DNA of 64,000 bases from Erinaceus europaeus. Taxonomy: Eukaryota > Chordata > Mammalia > Eulipotyphla > Erinaceidae. Shown here in pieces: positions 1 to 11,159 of the stretch; the first letter of the stretch is position 1, and each line of letters opens with the position of its first letter. Under the pieces are notes generated by a model. It did not search any database and was not told where the DNA came from. It saw nothing but the letters and a program-made list of their open reading frames with translations. Location: NCBI RefSeq assembly GCF_950295315.1, contig NC_080180.1, positions 66,817,773 to 66,881,772 on the forward strand. Reading direction: 5' to 3'. The position numbers and the translations under genes are program-made.

Positions 1-43
1 TCCCCAGCACCACCAGCAGCCAGAGCTCAGCAGGGCTCTGGGA

Positions 44-99
<56 letters not shown>

Positions 100-190
100 T
101 GGTTCTGCACACAGACTCTCCTGCCTGAGGCCCTGAGGCCCCAGGTTCCATCCCCAGCACCACCAGCAGCCAGGGCTCAGCAGGGCTCTG
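1..190 (+). mobile_element. Family D SINE fragments around a microsatellite
   Basis: Family D is a tRNA-derived SINE of about 110 bp: GTGGTTCTGCA-type A box, CCCAGGTTC.ATCCCC B box, ending near GAGCAGTGCTCTGG. Two 3' parts (1-42 and 98-190) flank the AAT run. Confidence 0.7.
43..97. repeat. AAT microsatellite
   Basis: About 18 AAT units between two family D SINE fragments. Confidence 0.95.
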
Positions 191-499
191 GCCCCTCTGG
201 GTCTCTCTTTTATTTAAAACTGTTTGTAAAAGGCCAGTCAACAACATCTCGAGGATTCTGCTGTCCGCACGCTGATCCTGTTGAAACCCCGGCTCTGAGC
301 TGCGCTGTGGGCGGGCGCCAAGTGACTTCCAGTGTCTTTTGAGAGGAGACAGACAAAGGGACAGGCTGGCTGGGGTGCTGTGTAAATCTGGGCACAGCGG
401 AGCACAAGGCAGGCGGCCCTCAGGATCCTCCAGAATGGAAGGGCGCTGCTGCCATCTAGAGCCCACGGCCAGCATGGCGTGCTGCCGGCTAGGGACGAG
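191..499. other. Intergenic, no feature seen
   Basis: Unique sequence of mixed composition; no splice-bounded open frame or repeat family is recognised. Confidence 0.5.
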
Positions 500-1080
500 G
501 GCCTCCCTCTCCCCTCCCGTCCTCTCCCCTCCCCTCCTCTCCTCTCCTCTGCTCTCCCCTCCTCTCCTCTGCTCTCCCCTCCTCTCCTCTCCTCTGCTCT
601 GCTCTCCCCTCCTCTCCTCTCCTCTGCTCTGCTCTCCCCTCCTCTCCTCTCCTCTGCTCTGCTCTCCCCTCCTCTCCTCTGCTCTGCTCTCCCCTCCTCT
701 GCTCTGCTCTCCCCTCCTCTCCTCTCCTCTCCTCTGCTCTGCTCTCCCCTCCTCTCCTCTCCTCTGCTCTCCCCTCCTCTCCTCTGCTCTGCTCTCCCCT
801 CCTCTCCTCTGCTCTGCTCTCCCCTCCTCTCCTCTGCTCTGCTCTCCTCTGCTCTGCTCTCCTCTCCTCTCCTCTCTCCCCTCCTCTCCTCTCCTCTCCC
901 CTCCTCTCCTCTCTCCTCTCCTCTCCTCTCCCCTCCTCTCCTCTCTCCTCTCCTCTCCTCTGCTCTCCTCTCCTCTCCTCTGCTCTCCTCTCCTCTCCCC
1001 TCCTCTCCTCTCCCATCCCCTCTCCTCTCCTCTCCTCTGTTCTCCTCTCCTCTCCTCCCCTCTCCCCTCTCCTCTTCTTC
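500..1080. repeat. CT-rich (CCTCT/GCTCT/CCCCT) minisatellite
   Basis: A 580-bp pure pyrimidine strand broken only by G, made of CCTCT, GCTCT and CCCCT pentamers in varying order. Open frames on both strands here (Ser-Pro-Leu or Arg-Gly-Glu rich) are products of the repeat. Confidence 0.95.
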
Positions 1081-1099
1081 TGCTCCCAATAAAGAATTT

Positions 1100-1300
1100 G
1101 CAATGGGGCTCAAGCCCCTGGCTCCCCACCTGCAGGGGGGAGGCTTCATTAGCAGTGGAGCAGGGCTGCAGGTGTCTCTCTCTCTCCCTCCCTGTCTCTC
1201 CCCTCTCTCAATTTCTCTCTGTCCTGTCCAATAAAATGGCAAAAAGTGGCCGCCAGGAGCAGTGGATTCCTAGTGCTGGAACCTCGTCCCAGAGATAGAG
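1100..1300 (+). mobile_element. Family B SINE
   Basis: Family B (about 200 bp) has a tRNA-like head with GGTTC(A/G)AGCCCC, then CCCACCTGCAGGGGGAAAGC, GGGCTGCAGGTGTCT and a CT-rich end. Here the head is truncated. Confidence 0.7.
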
Positions 1301-1421
1301 AGAGACCTGCAGCCCTGCTTCTCCACTCATGAAGCCTCCCTCCTGCAGGCAGGGGCTGGGTTCTTGAACCTGGGTCCCTGTGCACTGTAGTATGTGCAAT
1401 CATCCAGGTGCACCACCACCC
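1300..1421 (-). mobile_element. Family B SINE, antisense
   Basis: From ACCTGCAGCCCTGCTTC to the tRNA-like head at CAGGTGCACCACCACC; the CT-rich end is lost, and it abuts the sense copy before it. Confidence 0.7.
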
Positions 1422-1422
1422 T

Positions 1423-1706
1423 TCTATTTTTTTAATTTTTTAGTATTTATGTATTCCCCTTGTTGTTTTATTGTTGCAGTTATTATTGTTATTGTTGTTG
1501 TCATTGTTGGATAGGACAGAGAAATGGAGAGAGGAGGGGAAGACAGAGGGGGGGAGAGAAAGACAGACACCTGCAGACCTGCTTCACCGCCTGGGAAGCG
1601 ACTCCCCTGCAGGTGGGGAGCCGGGGGCTCGAACCCGGATCCTTATGCCGGTCCCTGCGCTTTGCGCCACCTGCGCTTACCCCGCTGCGCTACAGCCCGA
1701 CCCCCT
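1423..1706 (-). mobile_element. Family A SINE, antisense
   Basis: Family A is the commonest repeat here, 260-300 bp: tRNA-derived head with A box TAGCGCAGCGGGTTAAG and B box GGTTCGAGCCCC, a body with GTCTGCAGGTGTCTGTC, and an AACAACAATAA tail. This copy is full length, reversed. Confidence 0.85.
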
Positions 1707-2112
1707 CTAATAAAAATTTTTTAAAAAGAAGCAAAACACACACACAGCACCCCACCATGTCGGTGGTGACCAGGAAGGCCGGAGGCGACCTCAGTTTGTG
1801 ACTTGTCTTAAAGGGCATCTGCAGCATCACAACGCAAAGAGGGCCGGCTGGGCAGGGTGCACGGCACCAGAGCAAAGGACTGTGGGGAGGGGCACGGGAG
1901 GCGGTGACGGGGGCCCGGGGAGCTGGTGCGGGAGGGAAAGGCCCTCAGACAGCTGCACGGCAGGTGAGAGGCTGTCGCCGCGTCAGCCGCTGCCCCACTG
2001 GAAGGCACGAGCTGCCCCCGCCAAGTGGCCCGAGAACACTCGGTCCAGAACGGTGGCACAGTGGGGGGACGAGGGGCAGCTCGGCCCCGTCAGGTCAAAG
2101 AGTGAGCTGGGG

Positions 2113-2282
2113 GAGGCCGGGCGTCGGCGCACCCGGCGGAGCTCACACCTCTGCACGGCGAGGACCCGGGTTCCAGCCGCCGCCGCTCCCCACGGGCGGG
2201 GAAGCAGGGCTACAGGGGCCCCTGTGTCTCTCTCCCTCTTATCTCCTCCTCTCCTCTCAAGTTCTCTCGGTCCTGTCAAGTA
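2113..2282 (+). mobile_element. Family B SINE
   Basis: Head GGCCGGGCGTCGGCGCACC, B box GGGTTCCAGCC, CT-rich body. The polypurine tract begins at its tail. Confidence 0.7.
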
Positions 2283-2722
2283 GAATAGAAAAGAGAGAGA
2301 GAAAGGAAGAAAGGAAGAGAGAAAGAAAGAGAGAGAGAGAGAGAGAGAGGGAGGGAGAGGGAGAAAAGAAGGAAGGAAGAAAGAGAGAGAGAGAAAAAGA
2401 AAGGAAGAGAGAAAGAGAGGAAGAAAGAGAGAGAGAAAGATAAAAAGAAAGGGAGAAAGAAAGAAAGAGAGAAAGAGAGAGAGAGAAAGGAAGAAAGAGA
2501 GAGAAAAAGATAAAAAGAAAGGGAGAAAGAGAGAAAGATAAAAAGAAAGAAAGAGAGAGAGAGAGAGAAAGGAAGAAAGAGAGAAAGATAAAAAGAAAGA
2601 AAGGAAGGAAGGAAGAGAAAGAGAAAAAGAAAGGAAGGAAGAGAGAAAGAGGGAAAGAAAGAAAGAAAGAAAGGAAGGAAGGGAGGAAGGGAGGAAGGGA
2701 GGGAAAGGAGGAGGAGGAGAGA
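2283..2722. repeat. GAAA/GGAA/GAGA polypurine tract
   Basis: About 440 bp of almost pure purine on the plus strand with AAAGAAAG and GGAAGGAA runs. It grows from the 3' end of a family B SINE, whose A-rich tail is the likely seed. Confidence 0.95.
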
Positions 2723-3103
2723 GAGTGGCAGCGGGAGCGACGGAGGCACAGTGGCGGCGCTAAGACGGCAGTGACAGTGGGCAGAACAGACGGGGCAGCG
2801 GGCACGGGGCGGGCACAGGGCTCGGCTCTCTGCGCTCGGCGGGGCCGTGGGCGGGTGACGGGCGGCCGGGCGGCAGGACCAGTGGCCGCTAGAGGGAGCG
2901 GGCCGCCCGCCACCCTGCCCTCTCCCGGAGCGTCCCCCACCCTGCCCTCTCCCGGAGCGGAGCCGGCCTGGCAGCACCGCCGCCCCCAGACCCGTGTCCA
3001 GGGGGAGGACGCCGAGAATGGCGTGGAGGAGGGAGGCCGCTGACGTGCGCTTTCTCCCTGCAGGTCACACAGGCCGGCGTAGCCTAGCCCCATGAGTGAG
3101 TGG
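2723..3103. other. GC-rich intergenic stretch
   Basis: CpG-containing sequence between two arrays, with a direct repeat of CACCCTGCCCTCTCCCGGAG at about 2909 and 2939. No coding evidence. Confidence 0.5.
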
Positions 3104-5150
3104 GGGGGGTGGGGGGTGGAGGGGTGGATGGTGGATGGATGGATGGTGGATGGATGGATGGTGGATGGATGGATGGTGGATGGAGGGATGGTGGATGGAT
3201 GGTGGATGGATGGATGGATGGTGGATGGATGGTGGATGGATGGATGGTGGATGGATGGTGGATGGATGGTGGATGGATGGATGGATGGGTGGATGGTGGA
3301 TGGAGGGATGATGGATGGAGGGATGATGGAAGGATGGTGGATGGATGGTGGATGGATGGATGGTTGGATGGATGGGTAGATGGATGGAGGGATGGTGGAT
3401 GAATGGTAGGTGGATGGATGGATGATGGATGGAGGGATGATGGATGGATGGTGGATGGATGGATGGATGGGTGGATGGATGGATGGGTGGATGGGTGGAT
3501 GGATGGGTAGATGGATGGATGGATGGGTGGATGGATGGATGGGTGGATGGGTGGATGGATGGGTAGATGGATGGAGGGTTGGTGGGTGGATGGTGGATGG
3601 ATTGATGGATGGGTAGGGGGATGGGTGGATGGATGGGTGGTAGATAAATGGATAGACAGTGGATGGGTAGATGATGGATGGATGGATGGTGGATGAATGG
3701 ATGGGTGGATAGATGGATGATGGATGGAGGGATGATGGATGGATGGATGGTGGATGGATGGTGGATGGATGGTGGATGGATGGGTGGATGGATGGATGGT
3801 GGATGGATGGAGGGGTGGTGTATGGAGGGATGGTAGATGGATGGATGGGTTGATGGGTGGATGGATGGATGGATGGATGGTGGATGGATGGATGAATGGA
3901 TGGATGGTGGATGGATGGATGATGGATGGAGGGATGATGGAAGGATGGTGGATGGATGGTGGATGGATGGATGGTTGGATGGATGGGTAGATGGATGGAG
4001 GGATGGTGGATGAATGGTAGGTGGATGGATGGATGATGGATGGAGGGATGATGGATGGAGGGATGATGGATGGATGGTGGATGGATGGATGGATGGGTGG
4101 ATGGATGGATGGGTGGATGGGTGGATGGATGGGTAGATGGATGGAGGGTTGGTGGATGGATGGTGGATGGATTGATGGATGGGTAGGGGATGGGTGGATG
4201 GATGGTAGATAAATGGATAGACAGTGGATGGGTAGATGATGGATGGATGGATGGTGGATGAATGGATGGGTGGATAGATGGATGATGGATGGAGGGATGA
4301 TGGATGGATGGATGGTGGATGGATGGAGGGGTGGTGTATGGAGGGATGGTAGATGGATGGATGGGTTGATGGGTGGATGGATGGATGGATGGATGGTGGA
4401 TGGATGGATGAATGGATGGATGGTGGATGGATGGATGATGGATGGAGGGATGATGGAAGGATGGTGGATGGATGGTGGATGGATGGATGGTTGGATGGAT
4501 GGGTAGATGGATGGAGGGATGGTGGATGAATGGTAGGTGGATGGATGGATGATGGATGGAGGGATGATGGATGGAGGGATGATGGATGGATGGTGGATGG
4601 ATGGATGGATGGGTGGATGGATGGATGGGTGGATGGGTGGATGGATGGGTAGATGGATGGAGGGTTGGTGGATGGATGGTGGATGGATTGATGGATGGGT
4701 AGGGGATGGGTGGATGGATGGTAGATAAATGGATAGACAGTGGATGGGTAGATGATGGATGGATGGATGGATGGATGGATGGATGGTGGATGAATGGATG
4801 ATGGATGAATAGATGATGGATGGATGGATGGTGGATGGATGGATGGATGGATGGATAAAGAATGATGGATGATGGATGGATGGACGCTGAATGGATGGAC
4901 GATGGATGATGGATTAATGAGGGGGTTGGAGGAGGCTAGACAGATGACTAAGTGGTGGATGGGTAAGGGAGGACTGGAGGAGGGTAGATGGATAGATGAG
5001 AGGATGGGGCAGAGGGGTGATGGTGGACAGCTAGACTGGTGGAAAGATGATTAAGTGGGTGGGTGATGCATGAGGGACGGTGGCTGTGTGGTTGATGGGT
5101 GAATGAATGAGAGATTTGGATGGAAGGATGGTGGGTGGACAGCTAGACAG
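3104..5150. repeat. GGAT minisatellite with a 516-bp higher-order repeat
   Basis: Tetramer GGAT with GGGT, GGTG and GAGG variants. Beyond the tetramer, a marked block repeats: AGATAAATGGATAGACAG occurs near 3640, 4207 and 4723, the last two 516 bp apart, and GGGGTGGTGTATGGAGG occurs near 3810 and 4327. The array decays after about 4,860. Confidence 0.95.
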
Positions 5151-5660
5151 TGGCTGGGCGGATGGAATGTCACCCGGTCAGTTGGCCTGTTCTGGGTCTG
5201 CCTCCTCCCATGAGGCCCAGAACCTGCCCCCTCTCCCTAGCCCTTCCCCCCGGGGCCTCAGGGGTCGCCCCGTGCCCCCCACATGCCCTGAGTGCTCCCG
5301 GCCGTCCAGCTCTGCCCACTTTCAGGGGTCACTGACCCTGGCCGGTGAAGGCAGCGGGGCCTTGAGCCCCGGCACTTGCCAAGGGCACTGAGAGCCGAGG
5401 ACAGTGCTTCTCTCCCACGCTGCTCTGCGTCTGTTTGGCGACTGAGTCCAAGGAGCCTCTCGGCCCTTCTGTTCTCAGTACTTGAAAGTGTCTTCCAGGC
5501 AGGCCCTCACTGGAGGGCAGGAGGGAGCCAGGACCAGGACTCAGCAGAGCCCAGCTTCCCAGGCCTGTTAATGGGACTAATTGCCTCAATTACTGCTAAT
5601 TACAAAGGTCAGACTGCTAACATCAGCTGCTCCCATGCAAACTAATCTGAGGCTTTCTGA
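5151..5660. other. Intergenic, no gene seen
   Basis: Unique sequence between the GGAT and CA-rich arrays. Confidence 0.5.
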
Positions 5661-6665
5661 TAGGCAAGAGCACACATGGAATCTCTCACACACATGGAAT
5701 CCCTCACACACAGAATCTCTCTCACACACACGGAATCCCTCACACACAGAATCTCTCACACACACATGGAATCCCTCACACACAGAATCTCTCACACACA
5801 CATGGAATCCCTCACACACAGAATCTCTCACACACACATGGAATCCCTCACACACAGAATCTCTCACACACATGGAATCTCTCACATACACAGAATCTCT
5901 CACACACAGAATCTCTCACACACAGAATCTCTCACACACAGAGAATCTCTCACACATACGGAATCTCATACACACAGAATCCCTCACACACACGGAATCT
6001 CTCACACACAGAGAATCTCTCACACACATGGAATCTCTCTCATACACACGGAATCTCTCACACACACCGAATCTCTCATACACAGAGAATCTCTCACACA
6101 CACATGGAATCTCTCACACAGAGAATCTCTCACACACACGGAATCTCTCACACACACATGGAATCTCTCACACAGAGAATCTCTCACACAGAGAATCTCT
6201 CACACACACGGAATCTCTCACACACACATGGAATCTCTCATACATATGGAACTCTCTCACAAACACAGAATCTCTCACACACACACGGAATCTCACACAC
6301 ACACATGGAATCTCTCACACACAGAGAATCTCTCACACACACATGAAATGTCTCACACACATGGAATCACACACACGGAATCACATGCACACGAAAACTC
6401 TCACACACATGGAATCTCTCACACACACATAGAATCACACATGCACACAGAATCTCACACACATACATGGAATCTCACACACACAGAATCTCTCACACAC
6501 ATGGAAGTCTCACACATGCAATCTCTCACACACGGAATCTCACACATGGAATCTGACACACACACAGAGAATCTCTCATACATACATGGAATCTCACACA
6601 CAGAGAATCTCTCACATATACATGGAATCTCTCACACACATGGAATCTGACACGCACACAAAATC
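5661..6665. repeat. CA-rich minisatellite (TGGAATCTCTCACACACA type)
   Basis: About 1 kb of units of 18-26 bp built from AATCTCTCACACACA with TGG or AGAG inserts. All three frames stay open for hundreds of codons as a result. Confidence 0.95.
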
Positions 6666-6835
6666 TCACTAATGAGCAAGAGATGGCTCTGTGGGAACAG
6701 AAATCAGACCAGACTAAAAAAAAAAAAAAGAAAGAAACCTAACGACGACATCAGTAACAACAATAATAATAACTACAAAAATAAAACAGCAATGGCAGCA
6801 AAAGGGAATAAATAAATATTAAAAGATGTTTAAAA

Positions 6836-6956
6836 GGGTGGAGGTAGATAGCATAAAGGTTCTGCAAAGAGACAGATTCTCATGCCTGAGGTTCCAAACT
6901 CCCAGGTTCAATCCCCCAGCACCACCATAAGCCAAAGCTGAGCAGTGCTCTGGGGA
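6836..6956 (+). mobile_element. Family D SINE
   Basis: Nearly full length, from GGTAGATAGCATAAAGGTTC to GAGCAGTGCTCTGG with an A-rich tail. Confidence 0.8.
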
Positions 6957-7094
6957 AAAAGAAAAAAAAAATGTTAAAAAAAAAAAAAAACCTAGCAATT
7001 GTGTACAGGTTCCTGTGTTTCTGCCAGACACAGGGCAGGGTGTTGTCCTTACTCTGAGGGGACGATATAAATAAAAATAAAATAACAAAATCGG

Positions 7095-7190
7095 GGCAGG
7101 GCAGTAACACACACCTTATAATGAACAAGGACCCAGGTTCAAGCCCCTGGCCCCCACCGGCAGCCTGAGTTAAGCAGGGGTCTGGTTTAG
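7095..7190 (+). mobile_element. SINE fragment, B/D-like
   Basis: Contains ACAAGGACCCAGGTTCAAGC and a short 3' part; family assignment is unsure. Confidence 0.5.
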
Positions 7191-7435
7191 AAAAAAGAAA
7201 AGAAGAAAAAGCTATAGCTATGAATATTAAGTTACTGCAATTACTTATTAAAAGAGAAAGCCCTGCCATCTTCTCAACAGACTCAACAAGATCGCATAAA
7301 ATCCAAACCTGCCCACAATTTTTGTAAACACACTGAGAAACTAGAGTTTGTTGTTTTTTTTTTTTTAACTTCAAATACAGTGACTGGAGCAAACGCCAGT
7401 GTAAATGAAGTTACACTGGAGGGAATTCTCTCTAA

Positions 7436-7545
7436 GGGCCAGAGAGCGGTGCGCCCAGCTGAGTGCTCACATGACAGTGCACAGGGACCCAGGTTCAAGC
7501 CCCCGGTCCCCACCTGCAATCTCCAGAACGTGGAGAGAGAAGAGG
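7436..7545 (+). mobile_element. Family B SINE, 5' half
   Basis: Head with GCGCCCAGCTGAGTGCTCAC and B box AGGTTCAAGCCCC, cut off after CCCACCTGCA. Confidence 0.65.
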
Positions 7546-7689
7546 GAAACAGGAAGGACATTTGGATGTAGTAACAAGGCTAGGTGTGACTTGGAAAGGA
7601 AGAGAAAATAGGACAAGAGGAGAACGGGGGCAAATACAGACAGAGAGTTTTGGAAAAAAGTTGACCCCTGTCTGCAGCCCTGGGAGGAG

Positions 7690-7805
7690 TGCTACGGCTC
7701 CCAGCGGAGGGGCTGGGGACCAGGAACTCTGGTGGTGGGAACAGTGTGGAGTCGGACCCCTCTTACCTTGTAAGTTTGTGAGTCAATATTAAAGTGCCAA
7801 TAAAG
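7690..7805 (+). mobile_element. LINE-1 3' end fragment
   Basis: ACTCTGGTGGTGGGAACAGT, then CCCCTCTTACC and AATAAAG match the L1 3' UTR tail found also near 36,335. Confidence 0.5.
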
Positions 7806-7821
7806 TGTTTTGTTTTTTTTT

Positions 7822-8031
7822 GTTTTTCCCTCCAGGGTCATTGCTGGGCTCAGTGCCTGCACCATGAATCCACCGCTCCTGGAGGCCGTTTTTCCCCCTT
7901 TTGTTGCCCTTGTTGTTGTAGCCTCATTGTGGTTACCATTATTACCATTGTTGATGTCGTCGTTGTTGGATAGGACAGAGAGAAATGGAGAGAGGAGGGG
8001 AAGACAGAGAGAGGGAGAGAAAGACACCTGC
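7822..8031 (-). mobile_element. Family A SINE (extended form), part before the ERV
   Basis: Begins with the extra 3' module CTCCAGGGTCATTGCTGGG seen in several antisense copies, and stops at the CCTGC duplication where the ERV entered. Confidence 0.85.
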
Positions 8032-8441
8032 TGTTGTTTTCGCCGGGCTGGCTTCACGGGCGGGTAACAGACGACCCGGGACTCATGGTTGAGCTGTAGG
8101 CAGTATCTCTTTATTCATGCAGGACGCAGCGCAATCTATACCAAGCTAAGCTAAACTAAACTAAAGTACCCTAAAACTCACAATGCTGTCTTTATATATA
8201 CTTGCCAAGTAGGGTGGAAACAGGATGTGACATAGAGAGGGTGGAGAGAAAAGTGACTGGTGAAAATCAGAGTGTGACAAGGAGAGGGGGCGGGGCAAAA
8301 ACATATCATGAACCAGTGGGGGTTGAACCAATGCCCTGCAGTGGTTATGTAAATGGAATACAGTGGTTATGTAAATGGAATACAGTGTTAAGCAGGGGGT
8401 ATTAAACCAATGAAACAGAAGGGGTCTCATGCATACCAACA
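8032..8441 (-). mobile_element. 3' LTR of the class II ERV
   Basis: 410 bp. On the minus strand TATATATAAAG lies near 8190-8201 and AATAAA at 8110-8115, in the order U3-R-U5. A short duplicated motif with ATTTACATAACCACTG occurs twice in U3. Confidence 0.9.
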
Positions 8442-8459
8442 ATTCCCCCTTTCTTTTTA
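8442..8459 (-). other. Polypurine tract of the ERV
   Basis: Minus strand AAAAAGAAAGGGGGAAT directly abuts the TG of the 3' LTR, the expected plus-strand priming site. Confidence 0.8.
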
Positions 8460-10184
8460 ACTAATGGCCATAGTATCAGGATTGTGGGGTGAACAGAAAC
8501 CTACATCGTACAGGCGTTTTCAAAAGAACTGGCATAAGACATGGAAAACAAAATAGGCGAACAGCAATAACCAGTGTGATGCCAAGGGGAACGTTTCTTG
8601 CCTCAAAGGGCAAGGCCGAGCAGGCAAAAGGGCATTTCTTGCCTCTGGGAGCGTTTCCTGCCTCTGGGGGCATCTCTTGCCTCTTGGGGCGCTTCATGCC
8701 TCTGTGGGCATAACCTAATAAGGAGGGGGAGTTTTCTGCCTCTGGGACAGAGCCTGCAGGCGAGGGGACATGGTCTATAAAGTCTCAAGGCAATTGGCTG
8801 AAGTTAGTCTTTGAGAAACACAGCAGCGTGTACCAGTAAGTCCGATGGAGGTGTCAGTCCAAAGTAGCTGACCACAGAAGAAAATGCCAAGGGATGAAAC
8901 GCTGTACGTCTGTCTCAATGGGGAATGTCGGCCACCAGAATTCTGCTTTTCTGTAGAGAGTGAGCTTTGGAGTCTGTGAATCTGTTTCTTCAGGTCGTGC
9001 CAGGTCACATCATTGGTTTCCGGGGGTGTGTTGTAATCATTCCATCTTGTGGGCGATGTCAGAGAACAGGATCCAAATAGATTTCCAGGAATTCCATTTG
9101 AGTAGATGCTTTTTCATGTGAAGACTTTGACAGCTGAAATTCACTTACTTGTCAAACAAAACTTGTAGCAGATTAGAAGTTTACTATAATTGATAACTCC
9201 ATTAAAATTGGAAGTCCTTTCTAGTATGATTTTAAGGTTGTTTAAACAGTTTAAACTCAATAAAATGTGGAAAGGTAAACAGAAGAACCACGGTTAAAAG
9301 CCTCAGGCATGAGAATAATTAACATAATCATTGCACTATCTGCCCCACCCATAACTCTTACTGTTTAAGGATTAAACGTTTCAGATTTATGCCAAGACGT
9401 AAAAAAGAAATCAAAGGAGGGAAAAAACAATTTTTTGGATTGTTTCTGGATGTCTCTAGAAATCATGGCTGCATCTAGCTTTTTTTTTTTAAGTCAAAGT
9501 CAAACAAAAATTCAGTCATTCAAATCATTCTCTTACAAAATGCAACTTGAACCAGATTATCAAGATCTCACCATGTAGGATTAAGAGTCCCCGGAGGGCG
9601 TCCTAGTCCAAAAAGCTCCTCGGAATTCCATTTAGGGTGTTTCTGACTGTTCCTGCTGGATTGCTTCAGGCACCCATTTTTAAAAGCGTCTTCCCATCAA
9701 AGAAAGAATCCAATCAGGAGAGTAGAACTAACCACGTGTCTCCATTCTTGGGGACTGCCAGGGTACTGGAGAGTGCTCCTCAAACTAGAGTAGTCCTTCT
9801 CCACGGGAAACATGCGAAAAGAAGTCCAGAAAGTCCCTGGGGAAATCCCCATGCATGTCCCAAGGTCTACAGTCATGGTCATAAAGAACCAAACTGTGGC
9901 CCAGAGCAAAATGTAGTCCTTTTCCTCAGGAGACATGAGAGAGGGAATCCAGAAAGTCCAAGGAGAAATCTCTGTGCATCTCCCAAGCTCTATGATTAGG
10001 GTCACAAGAAACCAAAGTTCCCGGTCAGGGAACCAAAGTGTGGCCCAGAGCAAAATGTTCCAGAGACAGAGAAACTGTCTCATGATGAAACAGTAGAGGC
10101 TTTGGCAAACCTCTTCATAAGTAGAAAGGCAACCCATGGCAGTTGGGTAGCCAAGTTTACTTATCTGGTGGATGGGGAGGTTAG

Positions 10185-10202
10185 GTCCCACGATGAGCGC
10201 CA
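10185..10202 (-). other. Retroviral primer binding site, lysine tRNA type
   Basis: Three bases after the 5' LTR the minus strand reads TGGCGC, then GTGGGAC at the end of an 18-base site. It differs at about three positions from the Lys-1,2 primer site of betaretroviruses as I remember it, supporting class II. Confidence 0.7.
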
Positions 10203-10205
10203 TAA

Positions 10206-10615
10206 TGTTGTTTTCGCCGGGCTGGCTTCACGGGCGGGTAACAGACGGCCAGGGACTCATGGTTGAGCTGTAGGCAGTATCTCTTTATTCATGCAGGACG
10301 CAGCACAATCTATACCAAGCTAAGCTAAACTAAACTAAAGTACCCTAAAACTCACAATGCTGTCTTTATATATACTTATCAAGTAGGGTGGAAACAGGAT
10401 GTGACATAGAGAGGGTGGAGAGAAAAGTGACTGGTGAAAATCAGAGTGTGACAAGGAGGGGGGGCAGGGCAAAAACATATCATGAACCAGTGGGGGTTGA
10501 ACCAATGCCCTGCAGTGGTTATGTAAATAGAATACAGTGGTTATGTAAATGGAATACAGTGTTAAGCAGGGGGTATTAAACCAATGAAACAGAAGGAGTC
10601 TCATGCATACCAACA
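10206..10615 (-). mobile_element. 5' LTR of the class II ERV
   Basis: Same length and ends as the other LTR, with nine scattered substitutions and no indel that changes its length. Its outer edge adjoins the CCTGC duplication and the resumed SINE. Confidence 0.9.
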
Positions 10616-10757
10616 CCTGCAGACCTGCTTCACTGCCTGTGAAGCGACTCCCCTGCAGGTGGGGAGCCGGGGGCTTGAACCGGGATCCTTACGCGGATTC
10701 CTGTGCTTTGCGCCATGTGCGCTTAACCCACTGTGCCACCGCCTGATCCCCAGCAAT
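10616..10757 (-). mobile_element. Family A SINE, part after the ERV
   Basis: Resumes with the duplicated CCTGC and continues to the tRNA-like head. Together with 7822-8031 it forms one SINE split by the retrovirus. Confidence 0.9.
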
Positions 10758-10894
10758 AAAGTTTTAAAGTCTAGGCAGTGAGATAAAGCCAGACATGGCC
10801 ACTCCATCTACCAGGTGTGCCACTACCAGGAGGCAGTGTCACAGCTCATCTGAGTCCCACTACATGTCACGCAGTGTCTGTGACAGAGGGCTTG

Positions 10895-11060
10895 TGGTGG
10901 GGCGCACAGACCTGGCTGCCTCATCAACCCAGAGTCACTCGGTTAGCGGCACAAGAACCTGGGACCGGCCCCCATGCCCCTCCTCCATGAATGGTGAGGC
11001 AGGGCTGCAGGTGTCTCTCTTTTTCTCTCCTTCTCTCTCCCCTCCCCTCTCATTCCTCTG
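10895..11060 (+). mobile_element. Family B SINE, degenerate
   Basis: GGGGCGCACAGACCTGGC head-like start, weak B box, clear GGGCTGCAGGTGTCTC and CT-rich end. Confidence 0.55.
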
Positions 11061-11159
11061 CTCATGGAGATGTGTCTTCAGAAAGGGACTACACACCAGC
11101 CAACACTCACTCTTCCCGCCAGTGGCTTCAGACATTCTCCTCTTTTTTCTGAAATATTT

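Larger units (their letters stand above)
8442..10205 (-). other. ERV internal region, no recognisable retroviral genes
   Basis: Near the 5' LTR an open frame of 168 codons (9697-10203) starts at an ATG overlapping the primer binding site. It includes a two-copy tandem duplication of about 120-140 bp (roughly 9792-10050) and matches no gag that I know. Near the 3' end (about 8580-8755) units of about 24 bp around TTGCCTCTGGGGGC repeat at least five times. The middle part is AT-rich and non-coding. Confidence 0.6.
8032..10615 (-). mobile_element. Short non-autonomous class II-type endogenous retrovirus with two LTRs
   Basis: Two 410-bp direct repeats, each beginning TGTTG and ending CAACA, enclose 1,764 bp. 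A 5-bp target duplication CCTGC stands at 8027-8031 and 10616-10620, exactly inside a family A SINE that resumes after the element. On the minus strand each LTR has a TATA box and an AATAAA, a lysine-tRNA-type primer binding site follows the 5' LTR and a polypurine tract precedes the 3' LTR. No gag, protease, polymerase or envelope sequence is recognisable, so it would depend on another element. I count about nine differences between the LTRs (near 2%), which suggests a fairly recent insertion. Confidence 0.9.

Noticed and set aside
3092..4728. Trp-Met-Asp-Gly rich open frames
   Set aside because: Translations of the GGAT array.
9637..10203. Gag-like coding region of the ERV
   Set aside because: The open frame has no matrix, capsid or zinc-knuckle motif and overlaps the primer binding site.
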